Below the pieces are notes generated by a model, which was not told the origin of the DNA, searched no databases, and was given only the letters and a program-made list of their open reading frames with translations. 64,000 bases of DNA, from the NCBI GenBank assembly GCA_020091685.1, contig CM034599.1, positions 28,781,920 through 28,845,919 of the forward strand, read 5' to 3'. The position numbers and the translations under genes were made by a program. Source of the stretch: Lutjanus erythropterus. Taxonomy: Eukaryota > Chordata > Actinopteri > Lutjaniformes > Lutjanidae. The number at the start of each line of letters is the position of its first letter. The stretch's first letter is position 1. Shown one piece after another: positions 13,481 to 25,314 of this stretch.

Positions 13481-13539
13481 AACGATAGAAACCGATATTC
13501 AACTGATATGTCTTTTTGTATTCACCTTGTAAATAAGGG

Positions 13540-14985
13540 TTTCCAAAAAGGTTCCTCCTGGAGGGCTGAGGTTCCACCCAGAAGTTTAAATTTTAAAGTT
13601 AAGTTTCCATTAAGAACCCCTTTTTATCCAAAGAAACCTTTTTGGAAGAAAGAAAGAGATTGTTGAAATCCTTCATGAACTCTTTCCTTGTATAAACGGG
13701 TTCTTGGTAGAACCCCCTGGATGTATTCTAAATAAAACTCTTGGAATACAAAAGGGTTCTTGGTAGAGGTGTAATGATTCACTCATGCATCAAATGCATC
13801 GGACTTAAATGTGTAAGACAGGAGTGCATCGGTTAAGACGGCATGTATCGGTAAAATGGTGAACATAAATCGGAAACAAATCGATGTAGCGCACCGATAC
13901 ATCTCATTAGGACGCGCATGTTTCATTTTTGCCATTGTAACTTTCCTCCCTTTTCTCTCGCCTCTTGTCTCTGCCAGCACCGCTGGACGCCCGCTGCTGC
14001 GCTCACACAAAACAAGCGCTCCCTCCTCCCTCTCCTGTGTCTCTCCTTTGCTCTGAACAGGCTGCGATGAAAACAGCGACAGAAGTGACATTGTACCGCG
14101 TCGCACCACCAAACTTTCATAACGCGCAAGTGTGGAATAAGTTTGTGCTTCATAAGAAAGATGACAAACTCTGCTGCAGATCGTTTATGCAAAACGTGTC
14201 TGACAGCAGAGAACAGAGACACGAGTCTGAGCCACAGAGACGTCATGTCACTGTGAGAGCAGGTGACACTTCACTGTTCCTTCACACTGATCAAAACCAC
14301 AGCACTCTCCATATGAAACAGAGCAGCAGATCATATTACTGCAAAAATACTAATATTTTAAGCAGTTTTAAAGTTTGTTCACAGATTCTCATTTAGGCTA
14401 CAGATGTTAACACCACTGTAATGTCTCTTTCTCTGTGTCTCTACTGTTACTATATTTAGTAAAACTATCAGGATTTCTTTTTGCAATTAAAAGCACTCTA
14501 CAACAATGTAGCATTAATTGAATCAAAATGTAAAGATTCACACTTTGCGTTGTATTGCATCATATCATTGTATCGTGACAGAGCTGAATCGTATCGAACC
14601 GGATCGATCATTATTTAAAAATTTATATGATACATCATATCATTGAACATGTATTGAGATACATATCGAATTGGTCTCAGTCAGTGAAATACACACCACT
14701 AGTTCTTGGTAGAACCCCCTGGATGGGTTCTTGTTAGCACCCTGAGGAGGTGGAAAAGTTCTTGATAGAACCCACAGAGAGGGTTCTTGGTGGAACCACT
14801 ACACCATAGAAGGGTTCTCTGTAGAACCGCTCATTAGGAGGGTTCTTGGTAGAACTCTCTGAAATAGTTTGAGTGAAATCTTACCAGAAGGTTCTACCAG
14901 AAACCAAAAACGGTTCTCTTATGGGAACAAGCCAAAGAACCCTTTTCAGTTCTACTTGGTACCTTTGTTTGTAGAGTGTAGAGCT
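13540..14985. repeat. Minisatellite-like element with GGTTCTTGGTAGAACC units, interrupted by an insertion
   Basis: Repeated near-palindromic motifs of the type 'ggttcttggtagaaccc' occur at about 13640-13765 and again at 14700-14900. The block ends with 'aagaacccttttcagttct' and 'tacctttgtttgtagagtgtag'. The two halves are separated by about 935 bases of unrelated sequence. Such internally repeated MITE-like units are common in fish genomes. Confidence 0.6.
13766..14702. mobile_element. Nested DNA element (hAT-like) inside the GGTTCT array
   Basis: Begins 'aggtgtaatgattcac' and ends 'gtgaaatacacaccacta'; the ends are imperfect inverted repeats. GTTCTTGGTAG flanks it on both sides, but the host repeat itself contains this motif, so a target duplication cannot be proved. 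A 143-codon open frame (13965-14396, plus) contains VWNKFVLHKKDDK. This vaguely recalls the start of a BED-type finger in hAT proteins. I would not call it a gene. Confidence 0.45.
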
Positions 14986-14987
14986 GC

Positions 14988-15268
14988 AACATTTAATTGA
15001 TTAACCGATGAATGGATAGTTGCCAGCTATTGTGACAATTAATTGTTTCAGTAAACATGGACCAGAAAAATGTCAAAAATATGCTGGTTCCAGTCTTAAA
15101 TGTGATGATTTGATGCTGTTCTTCATCATATATTAAAGTAAATAAAGAGTCTTTTGTTTTGGACTGTTGGTTGGAAAAAAGACACAATCTGGAGACATCA
15201 AGTGGGCGATAAGTGGACGCTTGCATCAAACTTGAGGAAATTAAGGCCTTCTTGAGATATTGCATTTA
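14988..15268 (-). repeat. Teleost 'gctgcaac...attgattaa' repeat, copy 1
   Basis: Starts 'gagctgcaacatttaattgattaaccgatg' and is the reverse-oriented relative of copies at 16785-17078, 44552-44640 and 52105-52400, which end 'ttgttgcagcc' or 'ttgttgtagccc'. It is a small interspersed element without coding capacity. Confidence 0.5.
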
Positions 15269-16313
15269 CAAAAAAAATTCCGGGAACATAATTTTACCCC
15301 ATAAAAAGTAAGAGGGGTCTATCTGCAGCATCACAAGCTATACAACATCCTAAACCTACCCAAGCAATTTTTCTGGATCAAAAATCCTGTCTAAGGGGGT
15401 AGAACCTTTCAAAGGTACAAGAACTTTTGAGTGGTGCTTGTAGTGCTGAACATTTCGGATTGGTCGACTACTTGCAGCATTTCATTTTTAGTTACCAGTT
15501 TTAAAAATGTGCAATCATAAACAAGTTTGGTTTTTGCTCAATGTGCTGCAACACATCAATATAGAGTTACAGAAGAAAGCAGACGTCAGATGGAACAATG
15601 ATTAAGTCCAAGCCTTGTTGAGCATTTAATCTGAAATCCAGAGGCATTTGGAAACAGCGGCCCACAATGTAGCATCGCAAAAAAAAAGCCTGTTGGTCAA
15701 TATCTACAGCGTCAACATTGTTCAATAGTCACATGCAGAATTAATGTGAAAAAAAAGGCTGTTATTTTTCATATATCAGTGGACTAATTTGTTTAATCTT
15801 ACAGTGCTTTGGACTGCGGTGGAAATACAGAAAACAACAAGCTGAGGGAACCTTTCAGCCCCTTTAAAAGTAGTTCCTGGGACTTAAGGTTCTGGGTACT
15901 TCTGAGTGGAAGAGTGCCTTTGTTGTATAAAATACTAGGCTTACAAGATAGAGATTCTGCACAAAAAAAACATCAGTGACAGTTGTACACCAGGTTTTCT
16001 GAAATATTTTCAGAGAAAGCTGTTTTCAACTTTAAAAGAAAACTACCTAGAATTTTAGGATGATTGTCAGCTCTCTCTAAGAATGGCATTGTTGCAATGC
16101 AGAACTCACTGTTGCTTCAGCCAAGTCACTGAGATCATAGACCAGCGTCAGACTCGCTTACTACAGTCTGTATCTGTCTGACAGCGCTATCCTCAGTCTG
16201 TAACACCACGTTGTTGCATCTCACCTTGGATGCATTTCAAGCGTCCTTAATGTGCTTTTGACGTGTCTATCTGGTGAAAAGCATCACATTTCAAAGTGAA
16301 ACAGCCATCCTCT
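15269..16313. other. Gene-free stretch between trpm6 5' end and c9orf40
   Basis: No exon-like segment was found. Blocks such as 'aaggtacaagaacttttgagtgg' (about 15412) and 'aaggttctgggtacttctgagtgg' (about 15888) look like related parts of a decayed small repeat. The part nearest 16313 should hold the c9orf40 3' untranslated region. Confidence 0.4.
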
Positions 16314-17852
16314 TCAGGTTTCCATGGCATCAGAAGAAGAGTCTTTGGCTTTTGGCTTGTCCTCTGTTTGGGAATGGTCATTAGCATCTTCTAGCAGTGA
16401 AAGGTCGAGTTCAGGTAAGGGGGACCTCCAGTACTGGAAGGAGTTATAAGTGCAGTCCTCAGTGTTGGTGTCTTCATCAGTCTGGGAGTGATGACAAAGA
16501 GACCAGTTATTGCATCTTTCTGGCAGCAGGTGGCAAACTAGGTATGTGAACAAGCAATCCCTTTGCCTTTTTCCCCTCTCAACATAATTTACGATTTTCA
16601 AGATGATAGAAATATGTTATGAAACACTGTTGTGTTTATGTATTTGACATTCCAAAAATATAATTTTTGAGCTCCTTGATTTCTTGTCTCAAACTATTAT
16701 TTGCTGAAAAAGACAATTATGAAAGAAAGAGCAAAAAGATCAGGTAAAATTAAATGGGGGTTCCTACATGACAGGGGTTCTTAGATTAATCTCCAACTAT
16801 TTTCATAACTGATTAATCGGTATGAATAGTTTTTAAGAAAAAAAAAGTCTAAATTCTCTGATTCCAGCTTATTAAATCTGAATATTTTCTGGTTTCTTTA
16901 CTCTTCCATGACAGAAAACTGAATATCTTTGAGTTATGGGCAAAACAAGACATTTGAGGACGTTATCTTGGACATTTTTCACCATTTTCTGACATTTTAT
17001 AGACCTAACAAGTAATCGATTAATCAAGAAAATAATCAATAGATTTATTGACAATGAATAAAGCTGTTTGTTGCAGCCTTAACAAAGTATTTACTTTGAA
17101 CTAGTGTACTTGTTTTTGTGTTACAATAATATTTTGTGTATATGTTGGGCGTGTTGTAGATTAAAAAGTTATACTTGCTATTTATTTTGTGCTGTACTGT
17201 ATACCTGTTTTGTGTTTTACAGAATGAAGTAAATAAAACAGAATAACATGTTAGTCTGCATGTACTTGATATTCTGGGCTAAATCAAAGACGCCCTTTGC
17301 CCAGATCTTGACAGGTAGCTCGGAGTACCAAAAACCATAAAATAGGTAAAGGGTGACATCTAGAGGACATTAACTGACATTACATCAACTCGCTCTCTGC
17401 ACAGCTTCGCTATCTGCAGAATATCAGCTTCTGCTATATCTTAAATTACTTACTTTATCGTTATCTTTAGGAATGACGGTCTCTGAAGCCGTGCAGTCCT
17501 CTCGTGGTCGTTTCTTGGAGCCTGTCAGTGCGCTGGAGCTGCGACGGTCCTGGAAACTTCCAGAAGTCTGCACCGTCAAAACACTTGCTGCATGCTTCCT
17601 AATGTCGCAGCAGTGCGAGCCTTTGCGATAAACAGCTGCTGCTTTTTCTTCTTCTTGTTCCTCCAGGTCCACGAAGTAGTATGGCCTCTTTCTGGAGCGG
17701 CCGCCCAGTAGAGCCAGCAGGGACGGCGGGCTCACACCCCCGCTGGTCGGAGCCATGCTGCCCAGCTGCATGTCAACACTGCACAGTGAGCGATAGCATC
17801 TTTTGGAGGGAGAGTCGTGCAGCAGCGGGTCCTCGGCTCGTCTCTTCGCCAT
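16314..17852 (-). CDS. c9orf40: C9orf40 homologue (uncharacterised conserved vertebrate protein)
   Basis: Two coding exons on the minus strand: 17454-17852 (133 codons, ending AAA|GTAAGT) and 16314-16481 (55 codons plus TGA). The protein is 188 residues; human C9orf40 is of similar length. Seen: N-terminal MAKRRAEDP, as in the human MAKRRA start; a basic stretch KKRPRED that could act as a nuclear import signal; an acidic run EEQEEEK; and a C-terminal motif TYNSFQYWRSPLPELDL, matching human YNTFQYWRNPLPPIDL. Most of the first exon is low complexity and poorly conserved; the C-terminal block is the signature. Position between trpm6 and carnmt1 is the same as in human. No function is established that I know of, and none is proposed. 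An ATG nine codons upstream is in frame but the MAKRR start is conserved. Confidence 0.88.
16785..17078 (+). repeat. Teleost 'attgattaatcaag...ttgcagcc' repeat, copy 2
   Basis: Lies in the c9orf40 intron. It shares with 52105-52400 the ordered blocks 'aaaaaaagtc', 'tctctgattccagctt', 'gacagaaaactgaatatctt', 'attttctgacattt' and 'gattaatcaagaaaataatcaa', and ends 'gtttgttgcagcc'. Confidence 0.65.
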
Positions 17853-18070
17853 TACTGTCTCAGAAGTATGTCGCTGCACTGATCATACAACAGGAAGCGA
17901 GCACACACGGGCTTTAACACTGATTCAGGCAGCTTTTTCCTGACTTGTCTTGCAATGTGGGAGCGTTTGGGGACAGTCGCACAACATTAAGCACCGGAAG
18001 TAAAATTCATGCGAGGCAGTCCGGATAACCAATCAGAGGAGAGCACCACTGTCTAGCCCCGCCCACAACC
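17853..18070 (-). promoter_or_regulatory. c9orf40 proximal promoter
   Basis: Upstream of the MAKRR start lie an ETS-type site CCGGAAGT (17994-18001), a CCAAT box (18029-18033, so ATTGG on the gene strand) and a GC box CCCCGCCC (18057-18064). This trio within about 75 bases is typical of a TATA-less housekeeping promoter. The GC content is higher than in the flanks. Confidence 0.6.
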
Positions 18071-20057
18071 TCCTCTCTTCCTGTGGCGGGTACATTCGTG
18101 CATACTATGGGCTAATTATAGAATAATAATACTTGTTATAGTTCTTTATAACAGTCGTTTTAAAGGAGGAGTCACAGGAGAATTTATTTGGGTCCCCAAA
18201 TAAATAAACGACTATGGAGGACATTTTGCAAATTTAAAATTTATATCTTTAGTGCACGATTTATAAAGCATTTAAAAAGTATCTATTGTTTTCAAAGGAA
18301 ACAAATGAGAAAATATAAATGCATTTGGACGGAATTAACACTTTATGTAACAGGAAAAAATATTATGTTGTTTTCCCATTAAGAGGAAATAAAAACAACA
18401 TTACCTGATAACTCAACCTAAATGAATTTATTTCTCATTTCTAAAATTTTAACATATGTATACGTTTTCAATAAAGTGTCAAGATAAGATAGAGTGATGC
18501 GGAAATGGCAGTAAAAATGGTCGAGAACGTTAATTTATGCACAGTAGTTGGTGAAATACTGTTTGTTATGGTTTAGTGTAAACTTGTTCCCATCTGTTAC
18601 TGCCTCCTAAATGAGCAAGCCTGATGAAACACTCAAAACACGTTTGTGTTTTCTGTTTTCTTTAAAATTGAGCTGCATTTTAATGCTGTTATGCACGGAG
18701 GACCATAACTGCCAAAATAAAAAATAAAGAAATAAATAAGACTTACTATATAAATATGCAAATGCACCAACAACATTGAAGATAAATGTAGGCAGTGATA
18801 ACTGCCTAAAAAACCGACATAAACTGTTTTAATTTGCTTCTGAATATTTGCCTTTGTATAAATTCCCATTTAATGTTCCATTTTTAAATTTATTTGTCTA
18901 TATTTGTGTAGTATTTGTTCCACTTGCATTTTCTGCCCATTTATTTCCCAAACTTATTTAAATCTTTTTACATATCTTGATGGATTTCTGCTTCATTATG
19001 TAAATGAGTGGGCTGCCATTCAATAAATACCTACATTCATTTTTTAAATACTGTTTTGGAGCATATAATGGGATATTCATTTATTCATCATGTAATTTAC
19101 AGGGTTAAATATTAATGTTTGTTTTTTTTGTTTTTTTTCACTTGTCTGGTCAGGCAAGTAGATTTCTGATCCACTTGCCCAAAGTTAATTTTTACTTGCC
19201 TCAAGACAAACTGTTTTCTTTATTAGTGGTTATCAAATAACTGACAAAAGTTAATTGTCATGTTTCATGTAGGTTTGTAATATTCAGTTTAATAATAAAC
19301 AAACCAAAAGAAAAAAAGAGAAACCTTTTTATTTGAGAAGTTGAAAAACAGCATTTTTGCATGAAAAATTGCTTTAACAGTTAATTGACTATCAAAATAG
19401 TATAGTTTATTTTTTTATTTTTATTTGCACTTACAGTCCTCCACATTTATGCTCATCATAACAAATTTAAAACAGTAAAACTCTGGAGATTAATATTATT
19501 TAAAATGTTTGGCTTTATTCCAAATTGTGATCAGAAACCAAAAAAGTCTATGAAAGTCATCTTAAACTTTAAAATGGAAGCATGTTTGATGTCATTTTCA
19601 CTGTTGACTGATGATAAATGCTAATGAGTAGATATAGGCATTGGCACTGTTTGAAAAAATAAATTCATTTCAAAAACAAATGTTCACATCACACTGTCCT
19701 TTCACTCACACACTCAGGCAGTTAAAGTCACTGGAGAAAAGAATTCTTAACGACAAAATAACATCCAGGAGTAACTGTCTCATCAGACCCAGATATCAGT
19801 ATTTTTAGATGTTTTTCAGGTGTTACTCATAACATAGTCCTGCAATATTTCATATTACATTCTACAATGAGAGCCATATTCAGGTGCTTCACCTGTCCCA
19901 GAATACAAAACAGGGCCTGTTGGGTTCTCCATGAGATGCATCATAAAAAAGATATATGGCAAAAAAGAAAATTTATCTCCACTGATGTTTTTCTTCTGTG
20001 TCCATTTTCTTTTTGTCAGTCAAATCTTCATTAAGTTCTCTAAGTTCACTATGTTTG
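18071..20057. other. Intergenic stretch, c9orf40 promoter to carnmt1 3' end
   Basis: Very AT-rich, with no exon-like segments or conserved motif that I recognise. A low-copy-looking block 'cacttgtctggtcaggcaagtag' near 19140 has a partial inverted echo 'cacttgcccaaag' and may be a small repeat. The part nearest 20057 should contain the carnmt1 3' untranslated region. Confidence 0.4.
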
Positions 20058-23000
20058 TCACGTTAGGCTGTCAGGATCATCTCGCCGTGGTGACTTAGCA
20101 GCCGGTGGCAAACTCTGTTCTTGGTCATCTTCTTGACCGTTTAAGTACACGTCTGTGGGTTTTCGTGCCACAAAGAATACACAGTCGTAAATGTATCTCA
20201 ACATAGAGCGGTCATTTTCCGTGTAGGTGGTCTGAACCGACTCTTTCTCCACCTGCAGGAGAAATATAAATATATAATATAAATATAAACTGGAACAAGA
20301 TTTCTGAAGACGAACATGATGCTGAGCCAAGAATATACATCAAAGTCTTTGGTTTACCTCTATGTGGAAGCCAAACTTTACAATTGCTCTCCTGATGTCT
20401 TCATAGCTTAGTTCAACTGAGAGCTCATTGGCCATGTTCTCAAAATGGTACAGCAGTGGACCTGAAAAAACAAGAAGATTTAAAGACTGAATCATACATG
20501 TGTTATTTCCATAGAATACATTTGTACGTCCTTTTTATGGGACATTTTGGTGTTAAGTTGTGTTATTTTCTTTTGTTTGCAGAAGACACAGATTAAAATG
20601 TACTTACAGGTCTTATGGTCCTATATTTGCCTTTTTTACTTCACCAGTTCAAACAGCATGTTGTATAATAATGAACAGCGTTTGGTTTGCCAGAGGAGTT
20701 TAAATATAAATATGCTTTTTACGAAAGTTGACTCACCCAGGTTGATCCACACTCCACCAGGCTTCAGAATCTTCCAGATCGTCTCCACATACTCAATGAC
20801 ATTATGAGCTGTGTCAATAAAGAAGCAGGTAGCCACACAGTCCCAGGACTCTGAAGGAAACAGACAATATATTGACTGAACATCATGAGCATATAAGTAA
20901 AATTATTAAAAGGTGCACAAATCACAAATGATCATACACAGTACGATCATATCAAAATTACCCATTTTATTTTGGGTCTTTTAAATAGCTGCTTTGTATA
21001 GAAAATGATACACATTTTTCACCAGATGGAGATCAGCTCTACTTAAATACAGTGTATGATCTGCAGCCAGGAAAAATCTTACCTGCATTTGCATTTATTT
21101 TTGATTGCATACTCATTTAGGGATATTACACAGTAGGAGTGGGTGATATGGACAAAATCAAATATATTTTTAACAAAATACCTCAATGTCAACATTGTGA
21201 CAGTACTGTAGGGATGACTATTGGTGCTTTCACAAAATATTAATCCAATGGAATTTTTGAGAAATAATCATTAGTAATGTGAATATAATGACTAAGGCCC
21301 TGATCAGACAGAGTGCTTTTTTGGCAGTGAGAAACATCTTTTTATAGTCGTTTTCTAGAGGTAGGTAGCATTTTGCATCCTGCTAATGTGCCCTGGGCAC
21401 CTCGCGTTTGGACGCTGATGTTTAGGTAGCTAATCAAATGGGAAGTTAACTAATTCTAGCTAACCAAAATATAGAGGGTACAGTTCTGAATTCACTTCAC
21501 AGTAAAATCACAATTAGGCTAAGGTCAACTGATTCATTGGTTGCCCCGCAATAATAAAAAAAAAATGCTTTTTTTTAAGACAACAGCTTCAACAAAAAAA
21601 GGCAGTACACTGGGTGTTGCAACCTGCCAGAAGTGATCTGTATGATCAGGGCCTAAGTGGGGAAAGGCAAATATCAGAACAGCTGGAACAGTCTGCTAAA
21701 TTCAGAAAATTACTTTACTGTAATCTAATCTGCAATATCTATAATGATATCTAGTCTCATATCACAAGATCGATATATTGCCCAGCTGTAGTACAAAGGT
21801 GAAAGATCCACACAGTTTTTACTGACCTGGCTCACAGTAGACTTCCACAAAGTCCCCTGCCACCATGGAGAAGTCTGCATCCAGTGGTAAGCTCTGAGGA
21901 TTGACATCAGGGAATCTGATTGGTCGTGTTTGGTCAGAAGATTTCTTGTTGTTGCTAAACTGGTGGATCCAGGGGTACAGGGTCAGAGAGTTCACCTTTT
22001 CACACCTGAATGGAGCAGTTCACATTCATTAGGACAGGTGGAGGGATGGAGGTGGCATTCTCTAGAGTATGAGGTCAGAATTGTACTGACAAACAACTGA
22101 ATTATCTGTTCTAATTTTATTTGTGATCACTATTATACTGTTATATACTTAACGACTTAATAATTAAGTGTGAATGATGAAAGCAAGCAGAAATATCCTG
22201 CATGAATGTATGAGGAAGGTGATGTTTATGGCTGCTGGAGGACACAGGAGTGTTAGAGTCAGTATGTGCTGTACCTATTGAGGACAAAGTTGGAAGAGAA
22301 GAGCATGAAGAAGCTCCACTCATTTCCCTGACAGATATAACCCAGCCGAGCAATCTCCCATGCTAGACGGCCGAGCCCAGCACCCGGAACCAGCACGCTG
22401 ACCTTAGACACATCACTGACATAATAAAATATACAAAATGCACATATCACACCGAAAACATGTAGCAAGTCACATTGTAAGAGCTCTGACAAGGTATTCC
22501 GATACCACAGCACATGGAAAATGTGATTGCTTGTATCATTTAGCATCAACAGAATGTCACTATCACAGGTGCTTGTGTGGGAGTCTGTTTGAATGTTTCC
22601 TACTATTGGTCACTTGGGAAGAGTCTTTGGATCTCTTGGATGATGGGCTGGTAGCAGGAATCCCTCTCAGCACGGCCCACCTCACTCCAGTCTCTGACAA
22701 ACTGCTTTATGGTGGATTTAAGCTTGTCCATGTCAAACGTACTGGATGGACGCACCTTCTGCGGATCCTTTTGGAAGTTTAATGAAGAAGAAATATCTTT
22801 ACCTAAATTCCTCAAGTGAATAACAACAAAAAACTAAAATACAACCTGTGTGAATACTGGATAAGTACAGCAGAGTACCTTTTAAGGCAAACCTTACCCT
22901 CTCGCCGTACTCAATGTTCTCGAACATGTGGAGGCTGTTGTGAATGACGGCCTGCAGCAGCTCCTGGTTGTGGTCTGCGCACTGGCTGATCCGGGCCAGG

Positions 23001-24363
23001 TTGGACAAAACATTTGGCAGCAAGTTCTGGTGGTGCTGCGGTAGGCTTCGAAACTGACGCTCGGCACGCTTGACCTGCTCCTCCACATGGACCCTGACAA
23101 GAAGAGATGTAAGTCAAAGCAAGGGCATACTACAAAGGAAACAAAAGATTTTCTTTGTCAGACTGTATGCATGTTCCCATAAAAAGGAGCAATAGGTGCA
23201 TCATTTGACTATCTATCTGCCAAAATGGGCCGATGGTGTGTCGCCTACTTAAGTAAAGAAGAATATCAAAAATCTTAGTGGTAATTTTTTGTGAAAGTAA
23301 AATAGAGGTATTTGGTCACTCAGCCCTGCCCCATAATGAAGGATACATGGAAATCAAATGATTTTAGTTTCTGGCAAAATGAAAGTGAAATTAATTTTAT
23401 TGATTTAATATTCTCTGTGATAAACAATGACAAAATAGATTTTCTAATCGGTGGTATTAGCTTCAATAGCAGCAGTGTTAATGGACTAAACTAATCAGGA
23501 CCTAGCATAAAATCATACATAGACATTAGTAAGTAAGGATGTAATAAACAGGATAATCCACAGTGAGCAGGTCAGTACTGTGAAATAAACCCCTTCAGGG
23601 TGATTCAAGACCTCCTGCCTCACCCTGTCTGGGTTTATTTCACAACAATGACCTGCTCACCGTGCATTATCCAAGAATATCGTCAGGAAAATAATTAGTG
23701 AAAGGGTGGTGCTTGTTCCAACCCACTTGAAGCAGGTCAGGTGGCTCAGAATCAGTTACCATGGTGATGTAGCCAGGTTAAAAGAGAGCCACTTTCGTGA
23801 CAGTGAAAACTCTGTTATACCGCATATATTAATCTCGCTTCCTTTTACACCCCTTGCAAAATGAGGGTCTAAAGCTCTGGTCCAAATGGTTCCTAACATA
23901 AATTAACGTTATTTACTCTCTTTGTTGTCTTCAAGTGACATTGCTAGCTATAATACTAGCTATATTACAATTTAAGTGTGTTTTCTTTTGGAGAAAGGGT
24001 GGGTCATGGAGTAGAAGTGGTTCCAGCCATGAACTACAGTCCACAAGAATCTGGTTAAGTACAATCTGACTTAATTGTGTGAAACATTGACTAACTCTTG
24101 AAAAAAAGAACCTAAGAGTTATCAGCTTTCCCTCCAAACCGAATTATCTGTCCGTTGCTATTGTTAGTCGCTAACAACATCGACACATCGCCTGTCTCGT
24201 GTTTTATTTAAACATTAATATTGTACCTGTAAAATCTAAAAGCATCGACTATCCTCCAGAAATGCTGCCTCTCAAGCTTGGCCTCCTCCTCGGGGCTGTA
24301 TTTTATTCTCTCTTTGTGGAAATACGGTCCTCCTTGCGCTCCTTCTCCTGCTGTTTCGGCCAT
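20058..24363 (-). CDS. carnmt1: Carnosine N-methyltransferase 1
   Basis: S-adenosylmethionine-dependent enzyme known to methylate the imidazole of carnosine to give anserine. Exons in order (minus): 24227-24363, 22898-23093, 22604-22767, 22275-22415, 21827-22005, 20737-20850, 20358-20461, 20058-20252 (TGA at 20058). The sum is 409 codons plus stop, equal to the human length as I recall it. Seen: [12 protein letters not shown] and AERQFRSLP near the N terminus; [20 protein letters not shown]; the cofactor-binding loop [13 protein letters not shown] with GAGLG at residues 177-181; [46 protein letters not shown]. The start MAETAGEG was chosen. An in-frame ATG at 24466-24468 would add 35 residues of unusual composition. 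The exon 3 donor is a weak TA|GTAGGA, needed to keep frame. Confidence 0.95.
23551..23672. mobile_element. Compact hairpin MITE in carnmt1 intron 1
   Basis: The arms at 23551-23592 and 23631-23672 are near-perfect reverse complements, each with GAGCAGGTCA or TGACCTGCTC and 'aaataaaccc' or 'gggttta'. Inside, CAGGGTGA (23597) pairs with TCACCCTG (23620). The 122-base unit is almost all stem and has no coding capacity. Confidence 0.75.
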
Positions 24364-24480
24364 GTCTGAAACGATTCCACAGCCATCCAATGAAATCACC
24401 AGAAACTTCTTCTTCGTGGGATTTATTAATTCCAGCAGATCAGAGTCCACATGGCGCATTGCTGCCACCTAGTGTCGGAT
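24364..24480 (-). promoter_or_regulatory. carnmt1 proximal promoter
   Basis: Just upstream of the chosen ATG is a CCAAT motif at 24387-24391. No TATA box is clear. If the upstream in-frame ATG (24466-24468) is used, this segment would be coding rather than promoter. Confidence 0.35.
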
Positions 24481-24534
24481 GATTAGACTGTAGTTAGTTC
24501 CTCTGATGAAGTGTGCACAGGGAGAAAGCAAACA

Positions 24535-24960
24535 AACAGTGGTGCACAGTCACGAAGTACATTTACTTGAGTACTGTACTTAAGTACATTTTTTGAGTAT
24601 CTACTTTACTTGAGTATTTGTTTTGGGTTGTTTTTTTTTTTTTTGGAAACTTCTGACTTTCACTCCACTACATTTCAAAGACAAATATTGTACTTTTGAC
24701 TCCACTACATTTCTGGGAAGGTTGTTGTTACTTTTTGACTGAGCACATCGTTGAAGTCAGCCGTTGCTGTTTTTTCTTTTCTAAAATGCAATTGGTCACA
24801 TGCTGTGTTCCTCACAGAAAGAAACCAATCACAGTAGCTCCTCTCAAATGGGACTGATGTAAAAGCAGAAATACGTCCAGGCGCACTAACAAGCACAAGC
24901 AAGCTCTCCCTCTTTCATTCAAACAAAAAGCAGTCATGGTGATGGCAGGAGAAAGACTAA
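24535..24960. repeat. Teleost 'aagtacatttactt...gtacttaagtaca' repeat
   Basis: Starts 'gtggtgcacagtcacgaagtacatttacttgagtactgtacttaagtac' and contains repeated 'cactccactacatttc'. Related blocks occur at 44730-44905 and 58455-59275. It is non-coding and interspersed in many fish genomes. Confidence 0.55.
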
Positions 24961-25314
24961 ATTAAATCTCAAGATGTTATTATATTATAATTATAATAAT
25001 TAATAATTATTAATTATTAATTATTCCAGGTAGCTTTTAAAGTTGGATTGTTTTTATCGGGGTGAAAAATACAGCATAATTCATGTATATACTGCCCCTG
25101 AAGACAGAAAGAAATCTTAGTTATTTAACAGACTTGGAGAACTCCTTACAGTCGGCTTCAATCTAATTTTATGATGTGATTTTAATACAGTTACATCAGA
25201 AAATGACAATAGCTGTCCTTTTTGTTTTTGATTGCATTTCTATGATGCACATGTCAGTTACACTGTAAAATCTTCTAAGTTGGGTGTACTCAATGCAATG
25301 AGTGCAAACTCAGT

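Noticed and set aside
13965-14396. 143-codon open frame as an independent gene
   Set aside because: It lies inside a nested repeat element with inverted ends; the only suggestive part is a weak BED-finger-like WNKF stretch.
14700-14900. CRISPR-like array of spaced palindromic repeats
   Set aside because: The GGTTCT...AGAACC units vary in sequence and spacing, sit in a vertebrate intergenic repeat, and have no cas genes nearby.
22416-22603. A missing mini-exon or frameshift in carnmt1 between exons 3 and 4
   Set aside because: The donor TA|GTAGGA at 22602-22603 restores frame and matches the human residue spacing exactly, and total length comes to 409 codons.
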